Shown here: positions 1 to 10,693 of the stretch, one piece after another
Position numbering within the stretch: the first letter of the stretch is position 1
How the letters are laid out: every line of letters starts with the position of its first letter
Assembly: GCF_013373865.1 (NCBI RefSeq)
Contig: NC_050474.1
Coordinates: 11,783,886 to 11,847,885 of the forward strand
Direction: 5' to 3'
Origin: Monomorium pharaonis
Taxonomy: Eukaryota > Arthropoda > Insecta > Hymenoptera > Formicidae
DNA: 64,000 nt
Translations under genes and position numbers: made by a program
Notes under the pieces: model-generated
The model's input: only the letters and a program-made list of their open reading frames with translations
Database searches by the model: none
Told to the model about the DNA's origin: nothing

Positions 1-51
1 TCGAAGACGTCCGCGCGAGAGGAATATTTGGCAAATGATGCTTCTATATGA
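1..51 (-). pseudogene. Inverted fragment of P-like transposase exon 9
   Basis: These 51 bases are the exact reverse complement of 5,538-5,588, inside the last exon of the P-like transposase. They abut the tandem-repeat array directly, whereas in the full element exon 9 lies ~470 bp from its array. This is best read as the edge of an inverted, internally deleted copy that continues left of the window. Confidence 0.85.
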
Positions 52-350
52 AAAAAATGGCATTACTTATTTCAAAAGTAATGCGTATTGAAAAAAATCG
101 CATTACTTATTTCAAAAGTGATGCGTATTGAAAAAATGGCATTACTTATTTCAAAAGTAATGCGTATTGAAAAAAATCGCATTACTTATTTCAAAAGTGA
201 TACGTATTGAAAAAAATTGCATTACTTATTTCAAAAGTGATGCGTATTGAAAAAATGGCATTACTTATTTCAAAAGTGATGCGTATTGAAAAAATCGCAT
301 TACTTATTTTAAAAGTGATGCGTATTGAAAAAATCGCATTACTTATTTCA
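52..350. repeat. Left tandem array of P-like element (~39-bp palindromic unit)
   Basis: About eight direct copies of a ~39-bp unit of the form GCATTACTTATTTCAAAAGT plus AATGCGTATTG and an A-run. Each unit holds a small palindrome, GCATTACT against AGTAATGC, so every copy can form a hairpin. The array is the inverse of the one at 6,235-6,535, so the two together act as long terminal inverted repeats of the element between them. Confidence 0.85.
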
Positions 351-561
351 ATTTTTAATCCAAAAAATTTTTTTTCGTTGCTTAGTAACTATGCAAACTT
401 CAAGCTCATTAAAAATTGCAGAGATTCATGCATAAAAATATGCAATTTTGTGTGCAGTAATTTTTACATAATTTTTTTCTACGGAAGTCTCTGTTTTGGT
501 GTTAATATATATTCATTATTGTGTTATTGTGTTTGGGATAATTTGAAAAACTTATTGTAAA

Positions 562-3262
562 ATGGCGAAGTGGTGTGTGGTACCGAATTGCAAAACTAGC
601 AGCAAAACCGTGCCGAAACGGTCCACATTTCAAGTGCCGAAAGACATTGTTACGTGGAAGAAGTGGGAAAAAGCTATTCCGGGTATTACAAAGTTGTATC
701 CGTTGGATATTGTATGTGAAAAACATTTTAAGGAGGAAGACATTTCCCGCGAATGGGTCAAGCACGACGCAAATGGCAAAGTAATTGCACGGGTGAGTTT
801 AATGGAAAAATTTTACATGTGTGATTTGAAAAGATTTTTTCTCAAATCACGTGTCTCTATTGAAGGTCGCATATAAAAAAGCGCAGTTGAAGCAGTTTGC
901 TGTGCCCACAAGATTCGGTGACGTTCCGACAGAAAAGAAAAATTGTGAGCCACAGCTTGAATATGCGATGCAAGTTTCAAATTCTCCAAGCATTCAAGAA
1001 ATTAATACTTTCGTCAGTGAGTTTTGTTAAATAAAAAATATTTATTGCACTGTTGATGAAAAAAAAAGATAGAATGTAATATTGAAACATACATAATTTT
1101 TTTTTTGTTTATATTACATATATCGCTCATGTTTCTTCATCAGCTCAAACTGTTGACACAGACATTGAATTGTCGCTCTCTCCAATGCAAGTATTGAGTT
1201 GTGAACTTATAGTAGCAGATTCGTTTGTTCCTCAGAAGCCTGCCAAAGTGTCTTCATCTCTAGAAATAACCGAACGTGAGTAATGCAAAGTCTTACCCAA
1301 ATGTTTCGAAGAAGAAAAATTATATCGTTTTAGCAACAATATCTGGAAAAAAAATAAAACAAAAAAATCAATATGGAACAAAAATAAAATATATTTATTT
1401 TTTTTAAATAAAAATTTGGAACAAAATACTTCATTGCAATGTCCCAGATAGGAAAATTGAAAAATAAATGCACAATTATTGCATCTATTTACCTCAATTT
1501 CTCAATAATTGATGCAAGTGAGATTACAAAACGCATATGTTTTGATAAAAACAAATTTGAAAATTACTTTGAGTAAATACGACATTGAATTAAAAAATAA
1601 ATTTTGAATTTATTTACGTAATTATTACAACATTGTATTGAGAAATAATTTTTATTAACTTTTCATTAGTGCAAAAACTGGCTATTGCTCATAAGAATTA
1701 CTAGACTTATTGTTCCAGTAATACCAGAAAATGCGAGCGCTAATAATGACTTTTCTGCCGTTATACCGGAGAGATGGAGTTGGGTCAATATGCCGAATTA
1801 TGCTGAAATTTCACAATATACGCTGTTTACATATTCGATCATGAATTTCGAGAACGGCGTGTATTGTCCAGTAACACAAAAAAGTGTTACACTTGACGCG
1901 GACGGAAAATTAAAATATTTTATTTATGGTCGTCACATTGATACGCAAGATAAGGATCTCGAACGTGTTATAAAGAAGAAAGAAATGCTTAAGAATATAC
2001 TAAGAAAATTTCAAGATATGAACATCTGCAGCGGCCAAAGTGACATTAGTATTTATCTCATACCAGCCGATGGGGTATATCAAGATTACGTCAATAAATG
2101 GAGAAGTAAAGGTTGCTCTCTGCTCTCGAAGCAGAAAACATGCAAGTCCTGCATAAAATTGAGGAAATGCATATTGCAACGGAAGGCACGGTTGAAGAGT
2201 CGTACGATGATTAATCGGATTAATAACGCGTCAAACTCCGTTGATCAAGGTAAATTATTAGCAATGCGGAAAAAAATTAGACGTGAAAAACGTCAGAAAT
2301 ATCGAGCTAAGAATCACGTTGAACATCTTATTACGTGTATGAAAGCACAAGAAGCACAAATGACAAGCATGCAAGACACGGCTGTCGATAAAAAATTAGG
2401 TGAGTTAGAGAACATTTCAATGTCCCAAAAATTAGTTGTTAAAGAAATCTTCGCCGCGGCAAGCAAAAAAGATGCCAGAGGTCGACGTTACACTGATGAT
2501 TGGATCATGTGCTTGCTTCTGAATATCCGATCGCCAAAAGACTACGGATTTTTGCGTAAAAACAATATCCTGCCACTTCCGTGCACAAAGACAATACGCA
2601 ATTATTTCTCTTTAATTAATATAAAGTGTGGCTTTGATGAAGAATTTTCGAAACTTATCGAAAAACATTTTGCTTTAAAAACTCCATTGCAACGTCACGG
2701 GATCCTACTACTCGATGAAATAAATTTAAGGAAGTCTGTGACAGTTTGTTCGAGAAATTTAACTTATGTAGGCTTAACGGACTTGGGCGATGGCGGGCAA
2801 CAATCCACAGACATAAATGAACAGGCTACACATGGTCTTGTCCTCATGTTCCAGCCGCTTGCTGATGTATATACACAGCCGATTGCAGTGTTTGCTTCGA
2901 AAAATTCCGTAAAAGGAGAAGAGCTCGCGAAAATTGTCATTAAAGCTATTTGCTATTTGGAACAATGCGGAGCGATGATCCATGGTGTTGTTGCCGACGG
3001 TGCTGCAACAAACACAAAAATGTGTTCACTTTTGGGTGTCAGAGGAACTATAGAAGATACCAAAACGTGGTTCACTCACCCCTTGGACGACAAACGGAAA
3101 GTATTTGTCTTTTCCGATGTCTGCCACCTCGTCAAGAACGTCCGAAACCGGTTGTACAACAAAAGAAAATTGCGGGTGAGTTAAAAGATCTTATGCTTAT
3201 TAGCAATTCCGGAGGCACCTGAAAAAGAAAATAAAGTTTAAAATCAATACATACTTTAATAA

Positions 3263-3293
<31 letters not shown>

Positions 3294-5769
3294 CATACAT
3301 ACATACATACATATATACATACATACATACATACATACATACATACATACATACTTTAATCAATACATACTTTAATCTCGGAGATCCTGTGTTGCATGAA
3401 AATAAATCCTACCTAGCTTTTCCGGAAACCCACACCTAAAAAAGAAAGAAAAAATATAGATCAGTAAATATATTGATACAATTTTTTAGTTAAAATCTAC
3501 GAATGGCTACGTTAGTTGGAATTATTTTGAAACGTTGTATAATATCGATAAAGATCATCCAGGGAATGCACGAGCATGTCCAAAAATAACGCTCAGACAT
3601 GTTGTACTGGACAACACATCGAAAATGCGAGTCAGACTAGCTACTCAGGTACGTTTGTGTGTTACTAAAAATATAGTATTTATTCTTGGCGTTTTAAATG
3701 TAATGAATAACTCAATAACTTTTTATTGTGTTACAGATATTCAGCAACTCCGTGGCTGACGGGCTCGCGTTTTATTTGTCACACGGGTGCGAAGGACTCA
3801 GCGGGTGCGAAGAAACAATTTCTTTTTGTAAACGTATGAATGATATGTTTGACGCAATGAATCGCAAATCGCCAAATCAAGGACTCACGCCGCACTGTAA
3901 AGATTTTAAGGTAAAAAAATACCCGAGCCGTATAATGAAAATTATAATAACAGTAAAACCACATAAAGTATTTTTATTATTATATTATTTTTCATAGATT
4001 TTAGAAGATACATTGCGGTGGTTAGATGAATGGGAATTGGCAGTGTCAAAAACAGATATCACAGCAGAGGAATTTCTTACTGTTGAAACTTCAAAAGGAC
4101 TGAGAATATCTCTTCGATCGACGATGGACCTTTGCAAATATCTGATTGACAAATTCAATTTTAAGTACCTGCTGACTGGAAAAGTTAATCAGGATAATTT
4201 AGAGGTACACAACCTTAGAGAATCACCTATTTTCTGTCCTAGAAAAATAGACAAATTTTAAGAGAATGTAACTTTGTAAAAAATGATGATAATGAGATGT
4301 TTAAAAAAGCATTTGGGATACATGCACTTATCTGTTCTACAATAAACAATTACTTGCCTTTTAGAAATTTTTCGGCACTATCCGTCAATGCGCAGGATGC
4401 AATGATCATCCAAACTGCCCAACATTTTTACAATTATACAAATTACTGTCGGTGTATAGTGTGATCAAGCCTCCGAAATACGGCAATTGCACGGTTTCGT
4501 CCGATTCGAGGCCGACATTGATCTCTATCGACGAAATCAAAGCAATATACGGCAATAAACGCGAGGGCAAAAGTGCGGAATCTATGCGAACAATTAAGAC
4601 CAAACTAGACCAAGTATTGCAATCCGGCGATTGGGAGGCAGACGATATCCTTGATCCTCATTCCGAACATGATTATGCTCTTTCCCCTATCCTTGATTGC
4701 ATTATCTACTACGTAACAGGTTTCGTATTTTAATCAAGTCTCCGCAAAATGTATAATATCTAAACAAAAACGTAGGTTCGTATTATACTCACGTTTGCTC
4801 TATTGCACTAACAATTGTATAGCTTGTTATCATTCCCAGATAGCACAAAATATTTATAAAATATTTATAAGGAAAAAAATTTATGATAAATATTTTGTAC
4901 ATATTTTTATGTCCGAATTTGCCAGGTATAAAAAAATTATGATAAATATTTATGAAAATATTTAAAATAAATATATATACTATATTTATACTATGTTTAA
5001 TATTTAATATAAATAATTTTAAAATATTTAAAATATTTAAAATAAATATTTATACTAATATAAAAAATAATTTTTCTTCATATACCATAAATATTTTTCA
5101 GTACATTTTAAAAATATATTTTATATATTGTTGACAATAATGTATTTTTGTATTATTTCTAAATTCCTGGTTTATGAAAAATAATTATACAATCTTTAAA
5201 AAATATTTTTTTAAATAAATTTGTAAAATATTTATAAATATTTATGATAAATATTCTGTGCTATCTGGGTTGCTTTTTCAGCTCGCTTTACATGTTTCGC
5301 CGTAGAATTTTGCTTTAGAAGCAAAGCGTTTCTATTGAAAATGATGGTGGAACATTATTACGTTGTTTCTCCAGGTTACCTGTGTAAGCAAGTCCTTAAG
5401 AAATATAATTCCTGCGCTGCGTGTGAAGAAGCCGTAAGATTTAAGACCAACTGCGAATCTTCGGTGTCGCAATTGGTTCAAATAAAATCACGCGGTGGTC
5501 TTATTCACGCAAATCTCCATTTCTTTCACCTGATCCGTCATATAGAAGCATCATTTGCCAAATATTCCTCTCGCGCGGACGTCTTCGATGTAACTCTTGA
5601 TGAAGTACTTGATTCCTACACCTTTACGTATCCTTGTAAAGAACATGCATCTGAAGTCTTGTCTTATGCAATAGTGTATTATCTAAGATTAAGAATGAGG
5701 CAAAACGCTCACCAAGAAAACTTAAAATTGAAAAAAAAATTTGTCGTTCAAAAAAATTGTCAAAATTGA
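562..5769 (+). CDS. THAP-domain P-element-like transposase, nine exons, apparently intact
   Basis: Inferred exons: 562-792, 866-1016, 1144-1275, 1719-3175, 3490-3648, 3737-3910, 3998-4204, 4365-4719, 5375-5769. Every junction is GT-AG and the joined length is 3,261 nt, 1,086 codons plus stop, with no internal stop. Residues 1-92 form a THAP zinc finger: C5, C10, C52 and H55 as ligands, W35, and the closing AVPT motif at 89-92, which is completed only after splicing exon 1 to exon 2. Exon 4 carries the catalytic core: LLLDEINL (candidate first Asp, ~504), VVADGAA (candidate second Asp, ~598) and SDVCHLVKNVRNRL. Exons 6-8 continue with SNSVADGLAF, NDMFDAMN, a GLRISLRSTMDL segment and LEKFFGTIRQC; exon 9 has YLCKQVLKKY and a CxxC. 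It is longer than Drosophila P transposase (~750 aa). The product would bind the element ends and cut and rejoin DNA in the nucleus. Exon borders are inferred, not confirmed by transcripts. Confidence 0.85.
3263..3352. repeat. CATA microsatellite in transposase intron 4
   Basis: A run of CATACATA units with a few CATATA interruptions sits in the 314-bp intron between exons 4 and 5. It does not touch either splice site. Confidence 0.9.
4835..5269. mobile_element. CCCAGATAGC-family MITE in transposase intron 8
   Basis: Starts CCCAGATAGCACA and ends TGTGCTATCTGGG (inverted). TT directly flanks both ends (4,833-4,834 and 5,270-5,271), consistent with a 2-bp target duplication. The interior is AT-rich with many AAATATTTATAA motifs. 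It lies wholly in intron 8 of the P-like transposase, leaving the splice donor (4,720) and acceptor (5,373-5,374) intact. Confidence 0.85.
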
Positions 5770-6234
5770 CGAATGAATAAAGCGTTCACGTATGCAAAAC
5801 GTAACATAATTAATGTCGTTTTTCTTTCACCTTGCAATACACTTTCTCGCATGCAGCTAAACTGTCCGTTTCGACTTCGGAATACTTGCGAAAAATAAAA
5901 TAAAAATTGAAGGATTAATTTTTATTCGTAATATCTACTTGATTTTAAACACTGCAAAATATTTAAAATTATTCAAGGAGGAAAATAAAAATATATATTT
6001 TTTTACTTACCTTGACAACTTGGAATGCCTACAAAAATTAAATTTAAAAAAGAACAAAATGAAACATAAAAAGGATTGTAAAGAAATAATTTATTTTAAT
6101 TTTTAATTTCAATTTTTAATTTTTATTTTAATTTTTAATTTTAATTTTTAATTTTTAATTTTTTATTTTAATTTTTAATTTTTAATTTTAATTTTTAATT
6201 TTTTAAAGAAATAATTACTTATTAAGTAATACGA

Positions 6235-6535
6235 TAATAATAATACAATACTTAATAATTACTTATTAAGTAATACGATTTTTTTCAATACGCATTACTT
6301 TTGAAATAAGTAATACGATTTTTTTCAATACGCATTACTTTTGAAATAAGTAATGCGGTTTTTTTCAATACGCATTACTTTTGAAATAAGTAATGCGGTT
6401 TTTTTCAATACGCATTACTTTTGAAATAAGTAATACGATTTTTTTCAATACGCATTACTTTTGAAATAAGTAATGCGGTTTTTTTCAATACGCATTATTT
6501 TTAAAATAATTAATGCGATTTTTTCCATTTTGGAT
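6235..6535. repeat. Right tandem array of P-like element
   Basis: About seven copies of the 39-bp unit in inverted orientation relative to 52-350 (CAATACGCATTACTTTTGAA plus ATAAGTAATGCG and a T-run). Copies differ at a few positions (TACGATT or TGCGGTT), so the array is not freshly homogenised. Upstream, 6,085-6,205 is a degenerate ATTTTTAATTTTAATT stretch. Confidence 0.85.
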
Positions 6536-6948
6536 TACTGTTTTAATAATTAATGAGTAAAAAAATAATTACTTGATAAAAAATTAATAAGTAATACGTT
6601 ATTTTTTAATTTACATTTTCATTACCCTGATTTTTTGTTTTAAATTGATATTCTCTGGCCTCCCGCGTCTCTCGCCTACAAACTATGGTAGACTGTAACG
6701 CCTCTGTGGCTACTGCAAGAACTAAATTGCCTCACTTAATGACCTACCCCCACCACCGAAATTGGCTTGAGTTACGAGACCTGTATTCAAGACCGTGGTC
6801 ACAATCACGGTTCTGCACTACACACATCCCATGCTACTCCCGAAAGCACCACAGTGTTGTCAACTTCAGAAATAAATTTATGGATTCTAGAGATTTTCCA
6901 TCATTGCCAACATTCTCCCCTAGTTTTTTATGGATTTTGGCTCCTTAC
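6536..6948. other. Unrecognised sequence right of the P-like element
   Basis: AT-rich to ~6,650, then ~290 bp of more balanced composition with a CCCACCACC stretch. Short open frames cross it, but I recognise no domain, splice pattern or repeat partner within the window. It may be a remnant of another transposon. Confidence 0.3.
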
Positions 6949-6950
6949 CA

Positions 6951-7063
6951 CACCGAGCACTTGGTACGCGTATCAAATAGTAAATAACTAGTGAACGTGT
7001 TTAATCATTGGCTGATCAGCTTAAATTCACTACTTGATACGTGTACCAAGTGCTCGGTGTAAA
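6951..7063. mobile_element. Family E MITE (CACCGAGCACTTGG ends), copy 1
   Basis: A ~113-bp foldback: CACCGAGCACTTGGTACGCG at the left is matched by its inverse, GTACCAAGTGCTCGGTG, at the right. Left flank diverged relative to the other four copies (7,262, 48,931, 50,735, 51,928). Confidence 0.85.
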
Positions 7064-7068
7064 TAGAG

Positions 7069-7206
7069 CTATAAAATATTAGCCACATTCCAATCGGTAA
7101 TTCAGTCTGCCGCTTATGAGCTCCTATTTGTACATACTTTTCGGGTACACACTAAATGGAGAATATATAACGAGCCTAGCAGTCTAGTATATTATAGAAG
7201 TCTGTG
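7069..7206. mobile_element. Right-end fragment of hAT-like element N
   Basis: 138 bp nearly identical to the right end of the element at 10,783-11,494, ending AGAAGTCTGTG. The left 570 bp are missing. It is followed directly by GAGAATACTCACTTTTATAG, a piece of the family I element also seen inverted near 50,608-50,635. Confidence 0.75.
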
Positions 7207-7261
7207 GAGAATACTCACTTTTATAGTGCCTTAGCCACAACCATTTGCAGCAATGACCTAG

Positions 7262-7378
7262 TTTACACCGAGCACTTGGTACGCGTATCAAATAGTAAAT
7301 AACTAGTAAATGTGTTTAATCATTGGCTGATTAGCTTAAATTCACTACTTGATACGCGTACCAAATGCTCGGTGTAAA
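7262..7378. mobile_element. Family E MITE, copy 2
   Basis: TTTACACCGAGCACTTGG at the left and its inverse at the right, with CTAG on both outer sides. Like copies 3-5 the flank is CTAG, so the terminus may be GTTTACACC with a TA duplication, or the target may be CTAG. Confidence 0.85.
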
Positions 7379-7471
7379 CTAGAGCAATGCTTAGAGTTTT
7401 TCCGTTGGATCGCCAATTAGAAAAGCGGTGGTCAATTGGGACGTGGTCAATCGGGGCGCTCCCTATTATAA

Positions 7472-8975
7472 GGCTGGATCCTCATGCAGACACCAGCGCT
7501 TTAGCACCAGCGCTCAAGCGCTGTTTCAAATGTTGAGCAACAGCCAATGAAAGTTGTCAAATTGAGAACAATCAAAGCGATAGTTTTTATCCAATTTTCT
7601 AAATAAGCTCCTAACTTTATTGTGTTTCTTTATTATGTTTTTTTGTATTAAATGATATGCAAATCTATTTGATTTTACATGTTTTTTACAAAATTAAAAA
7701 ATTCGACTCTCGAGCGGCCACAACAATTGTCTAGTGACATTCTAATGACAATAGCGTGCCCAAAGTTCGACCGAGTCCAACTTTTTCAGACAGCGCAAAT
7801 TCTTCGACACAAGTATATACATATATATAATAAAAGATAACATTGCTAGATAATATAATAAGTATAGGCCATTGTTTATTTGTGATTGAACAAGTGCAAG
7901 GATGAAATGGCTAACTTTCAAGTAAGTACTTCAGTAAATATCTTTTTTAATAAAATTCCGCAGTATATTATAGAAATAAATGTGTATAAATAATAAATAT
8001 AATTGCACATTTCATGTTATTTAATAGTGTAATAAAATTTTGAAGAATTACATTATGTTATTTGTTAACATAAGGTAATTACAGGGAACAACGTTACGTT
8101 ATTGATAACTGAACGAATTTTTAGGCAATCATGTAATTTTATTAAATATCCTCACAAAACACAAATAAAATTCTAATTTGATAATAGTTCCACTACATGG
8201 ATGGCATCCCATAGTTAAACCTTCCAGGGCTTATTATTGCTATATTTATACAAGTTAACATATAAATTTTTTTGTAGGAAAACATATGTGCATTATGTGA
8301 TACGGTAATTAATATAGACATTGTGATGGACCATAGCTGTTACGAAGGTTTCAATAAAATCCATGTTGATGACGCAGGCTACGTGTATCCACAGCTTGGT
8401 AAGTTTTATCAGTATACTTCTGGCTCAAACTCTGGAGAAGAATTGACAAATCGTGCTGTACGAGGAGCGCGTGGTTGAGGGACATAACGAGATTAATCGC
8501 TACTGTCCGAATGCCTAAAAAATAAGTTGAGCATTTTTGGTAGGTTATTGTCAAATATTTAATAAAACTTTTAATTTCATATAATTCCACTTTCGTAATT
8601 GTAATTTTTTAGAATTAATTGACCAATTAACTTATTTATATCTGTAAGCGATCTTTTCGATATGTACATATATAATTATATGTACATATATAATATACAT
8701 ATATAATTTTTACACTAAAAATACAAAACTTGCTCAAATTTGTTGAATAATCGAGTAGTCCACAAGAAAAATATAGAAAAATTTGAGTACCTATATTTAT
8801 GATGGCACACTACACACACACTTTGGCGTTTAAACGCCAAAAAATCATGAAAAATTCAATCCTGATGACAGCGCCGTTGCTTTAGCGCTGTTTTCTTGCT
8901 ATTTACCACCACCACCCGTTTTTCACCAATTAGCGCTCGGTGTCATAGCGCCGGTGTCTGCATGAGGATCCAGCC
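7472..8975 (+). mobile_element. 1.5-kb TIR element with TAA duplication, probably PIF/Harbinger-derived
   Basis: Starts GGCTGGATCCTCATGCAGAC and ends with the inverse; TAA directly flanks both ends (7,469-7,471 and 8,976-8,978). A 3-bp TAA-type duplication suits the PIF/Harbinger superfamily. It encodes no nuclease but carries a short two-exon reading frame, so it is a non-autonomous derivative. Confidence 0.75.
7907..8478 (+). CDS. Short two-exon frame inside the 7.5-kb element, function unknown
   Basis: Exon 1, 7,907-7,921 (MANFQ), ends at a strong GTAAGT donor; exon 2 runs 8,278-8,478 after a TTTTTTTGTAG acceptor. Joined it gives 71 residues starting MANFQENICALCDTVINID and ending in a TGA. 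Visible features are a CxxC (CALC) and a later HSCYEGF. GTAAGT recurs at the QLG codons near 8,398, so the real transcript may splice onward. I do not recognise the family; the CxxC start could be the N-terminus of a larger zinc-binding transposon protein left after internal deletion. Confidence 0.4.
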
Positions 8976-8993
8976 TAACAGTAATTCGTGGTA

Positions 8994-9261
8994 ACCCGAC
9001 AATTTCCTCAAAAAATGGAGGAGTGATGTTGGTACTAACGAAAGTCTGTAGGCACTAAATTTTAATTTTTGTGATTAGTAAAACTGCATCAGTAATAAAT
9101 CTGTCAGCGCGAAAACACATGCGCGGTGCGAATACAAATAATAAATGAATCTACAATATAATGTCAAATAACCTGCTAATACACAAAAATTAGAATTTAG
9201 TGTTTAGGGACTTTTGTTAGTACCAATATCACTCCTCCATTTTTTGAGGAAATTGTCGGGT
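8994..9261. mobile_element. MITE with ACCCGACAATTTCC ends, TA duplication
   Basis: Left ACCCGACAATTTCCTCAAAA and right inverse with ~45-bp arms; TA flanks both ends (8,992-8,993 and 9,262-9,263), as for Tc1/mariner-type elements. No coding capacity. Confidence 0.85.
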
Positions 9262-9578
9262 TATCTAATCCGTGTGATCGAGAATGAAAATCGATTTTAT
9301 AAATAAAGCATTAAACATGAAACATACCGAAAATTATGAGAAAATGCGTTTATCTTGCAATAAATTACAATTTCAGAATTTGCATACAAAATTAAATTAA
9401 CCTCAAAACATTATGAAACTGAGACAATTCATACTAATAATTATATATACGCGCGGTCATTGTTAGTTCGTATTTTTATTACGTTGAAAATTAAATAATA
9501 AGGATACTTATGTGTTAATTGATATAAATCTGTTCTTTAAATGCGAATTACTTTTCCTTAGGATTTGCCGGCTACAAT
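9262..9578. other. AT-rich spacer
   Basis: No open frame of note, no repeat partner and no RNA gene seen. Confidence 0.5.
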
Positions 9579-9889
9579 GGGTGCGTTTTTAAATTTGCAA
9601 CGGATGCAGCCAGATGCACCAGAATGTCATTCCACCTTTGTTACTTACGGAAAGTTGAACAAAGATAGAATGACATTCTGGGGATCTATTACGGTTCTTA
9701 GGTGAGTTCACTCACTTTTCACATTTCCAGCACTCTCTCCACTGATTGGTGTATACTTTTAGAACTAACAATATACACCAATCACTGTAGCTCACTTTTC
9801 ACATTTTCACAGTGAATGATCTCACCTAAGAACTGTAATAGACCCCCTGATGTATCTGGCTGCATCCGTTGCAAATTTAAGAACGCACT
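9579..9889. mobile_element. Family A MITE, interrupted by family B
   Basis: GGGTGCGTTTTTAAATTTGC at the left and TTTAAGAACGCACTC at the right are inverted ends of a ~145-bp element. An uninterrupted copy at 48,758-48,890 shows what the empty site looked like. Confidence 0.85.
9681..9846. mobile_element. Family B MITE inserted in family A
   Basis: Starts GGGATCTATTACGG and ends TGTAATAGACCCC, with arms containing TTCTTAGGTGAG. The flanks CTG and CTG give a probable 3-bp duplication when compared with the empty site ACATTCTGATGTATC at ~48,850. Family assignment is open. Confidence 0.8.
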
Positions 9890-9951
9890 CTATGAGTTAT
9901 GCCTGGTTATGTCCGTGGCTTATGTATTATGTATTTTTATGTAGATTGGAA

Positions 9952-10077
9952 ATTCAGAAGCCATGGGCAGAATGCAGAAACCATAGCGCATGCCCTATGA
10001 TATCTATCTCATTCTGCCATGGACAGATCATTGCGCGTGCGCTATGGCTTCTGCATGCTGCTTATGGCTCCTGTAAT
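9952..10077. mobile_element. Foldback MITE (ATTCAGAAGCCAT type)
   Basis: Imperfect palindrome: ATTCAGAAGCCATGGGCAG with CAGAAACCATAGCGCATG at the left, matched by GCGCTATGGCTTCTGCATG and ATGGCTCCTGTAAT at the right. Confidence 0.7.
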
Positions 10078-10190
10078 TTTATGTGCTTTCACCTTTATGC
10101 ATATGCTTATGCGTTTATACAAGTTTGTGTGGATATACCTTTGAATATATATACATGGAGGAGGAATTGCTATGGTTTCATGTAGACCGA

Positions 10191-10310
10191 GGGTGCGTTC
10201 CGTTTCACGCATGATACGCATAATGCATCGTTCATCCTTGTTGTTTGTCAAACGTTAAACAAGGATGAACAATGCATTATGCGCATCATGCATTGAAACG
10301 GAACGCAGCC
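10191..10310. mobile_element. Family C MITE, copy 1
   Basis: GGGTGCGTTCCGTTTCACGC at the left and GAAACGGAACGCAGCC at the right; the palindrome runs nearly to the centre (CTTGTTGTTTGTCAAACG). A second copy lies at 10,694-11,533. Confidence 0.85.
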
Positions 10311-10320
10311 CGAAAGTGTT

Positions 10321-10439
10321 GGTCTGTTCTTTCTAGCTGTACTGTTGCACTGGTGCAATAAGTTAGAATGAGAAAAAATATACTTGTCTTACTTTAACTT
10401 ATTGCACCAGTGTAATAGTGCAGCTAAAAAGAACAGGCC
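10321..10439. mobile_element. Family D MITE (GGTCTGTTCTTTC ends), copy 1
   Basis: ~119-bp foldback with GGTCTGTTCTTTCTAGCTG against CAGCTAAAAAGAACAGGCC, containing TTGCACTGGTGCAATAAG. It is the commonest MITE here; other copies or parts at 14,988, 28,905, 48,644, 49,108, 49,355, 50,311 and 51,299. Confidence 0.85.
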
Positions 10440-10441
10440 AT

Positions 10442-10692
10442 GTGTCCAAGATCTGTGCGAGAGAGAAAGGTATATCATAATACTTGCTTTCTCTGCGCAT
10501 GCGTTAATATCATTATCTGCACTGCAGTTTCAACACTTCTTGTGCACTTCTTGTGCACTTTTGTACTTATTTACGGATTGTATGTGTGTGTAAAACATAC
10601 AATGCCAGCCATTGTACATATAGCGTTTGACGCATGCGCAGAGAGAGCAGGTATTATGATATACCTTTCTCTCTCGCACAGATCTTGGACAC
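10442..10692. mobile_element. Foldback MITE (GTGTCCAAGATC ends)
   Basis: GTGTCCAAGATCTGTGCGAG at 10,442 is matched by its inverse ending at 10,692, with arms of ~75 bp running to TGCGCATGCGTT. The short open frames over it are by-products of the palindrome. Confidence 0.85.
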
Positions 10693-10693
10693 T

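Larger units (their letters stand above)
52..6535 (+). mobile_element. P-like DNA transposon, about 6.5 kb
   Basis: Two inverted ~300-bp arrays of the same 39-bp unit bracket a nine-exon THAP-domain transposase gene on the plus strand. A THAP DNA-binding domain followed by an RNase H-like catalytic core is the known organisation of P elements and THAP9. Exact outer termini and a target duplication could not be fixed, because the left array abuts an inverted fragment of the same element and the right array fades into AT-rich sequence. Confidence 0.8.

Noticed and set aside
1..6600. CRISPR-like array because of regular repeats at both ends
   Set aside because: Repeats are contiguous with no unique spacers and belong to a eukaryotic transposon.
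6685..6987. 100-residue frame MVDCNASVATART...
   Set aside because: No recognisable domain, no splice support, and its end runs into a MITE; left as unrecognised sequence.
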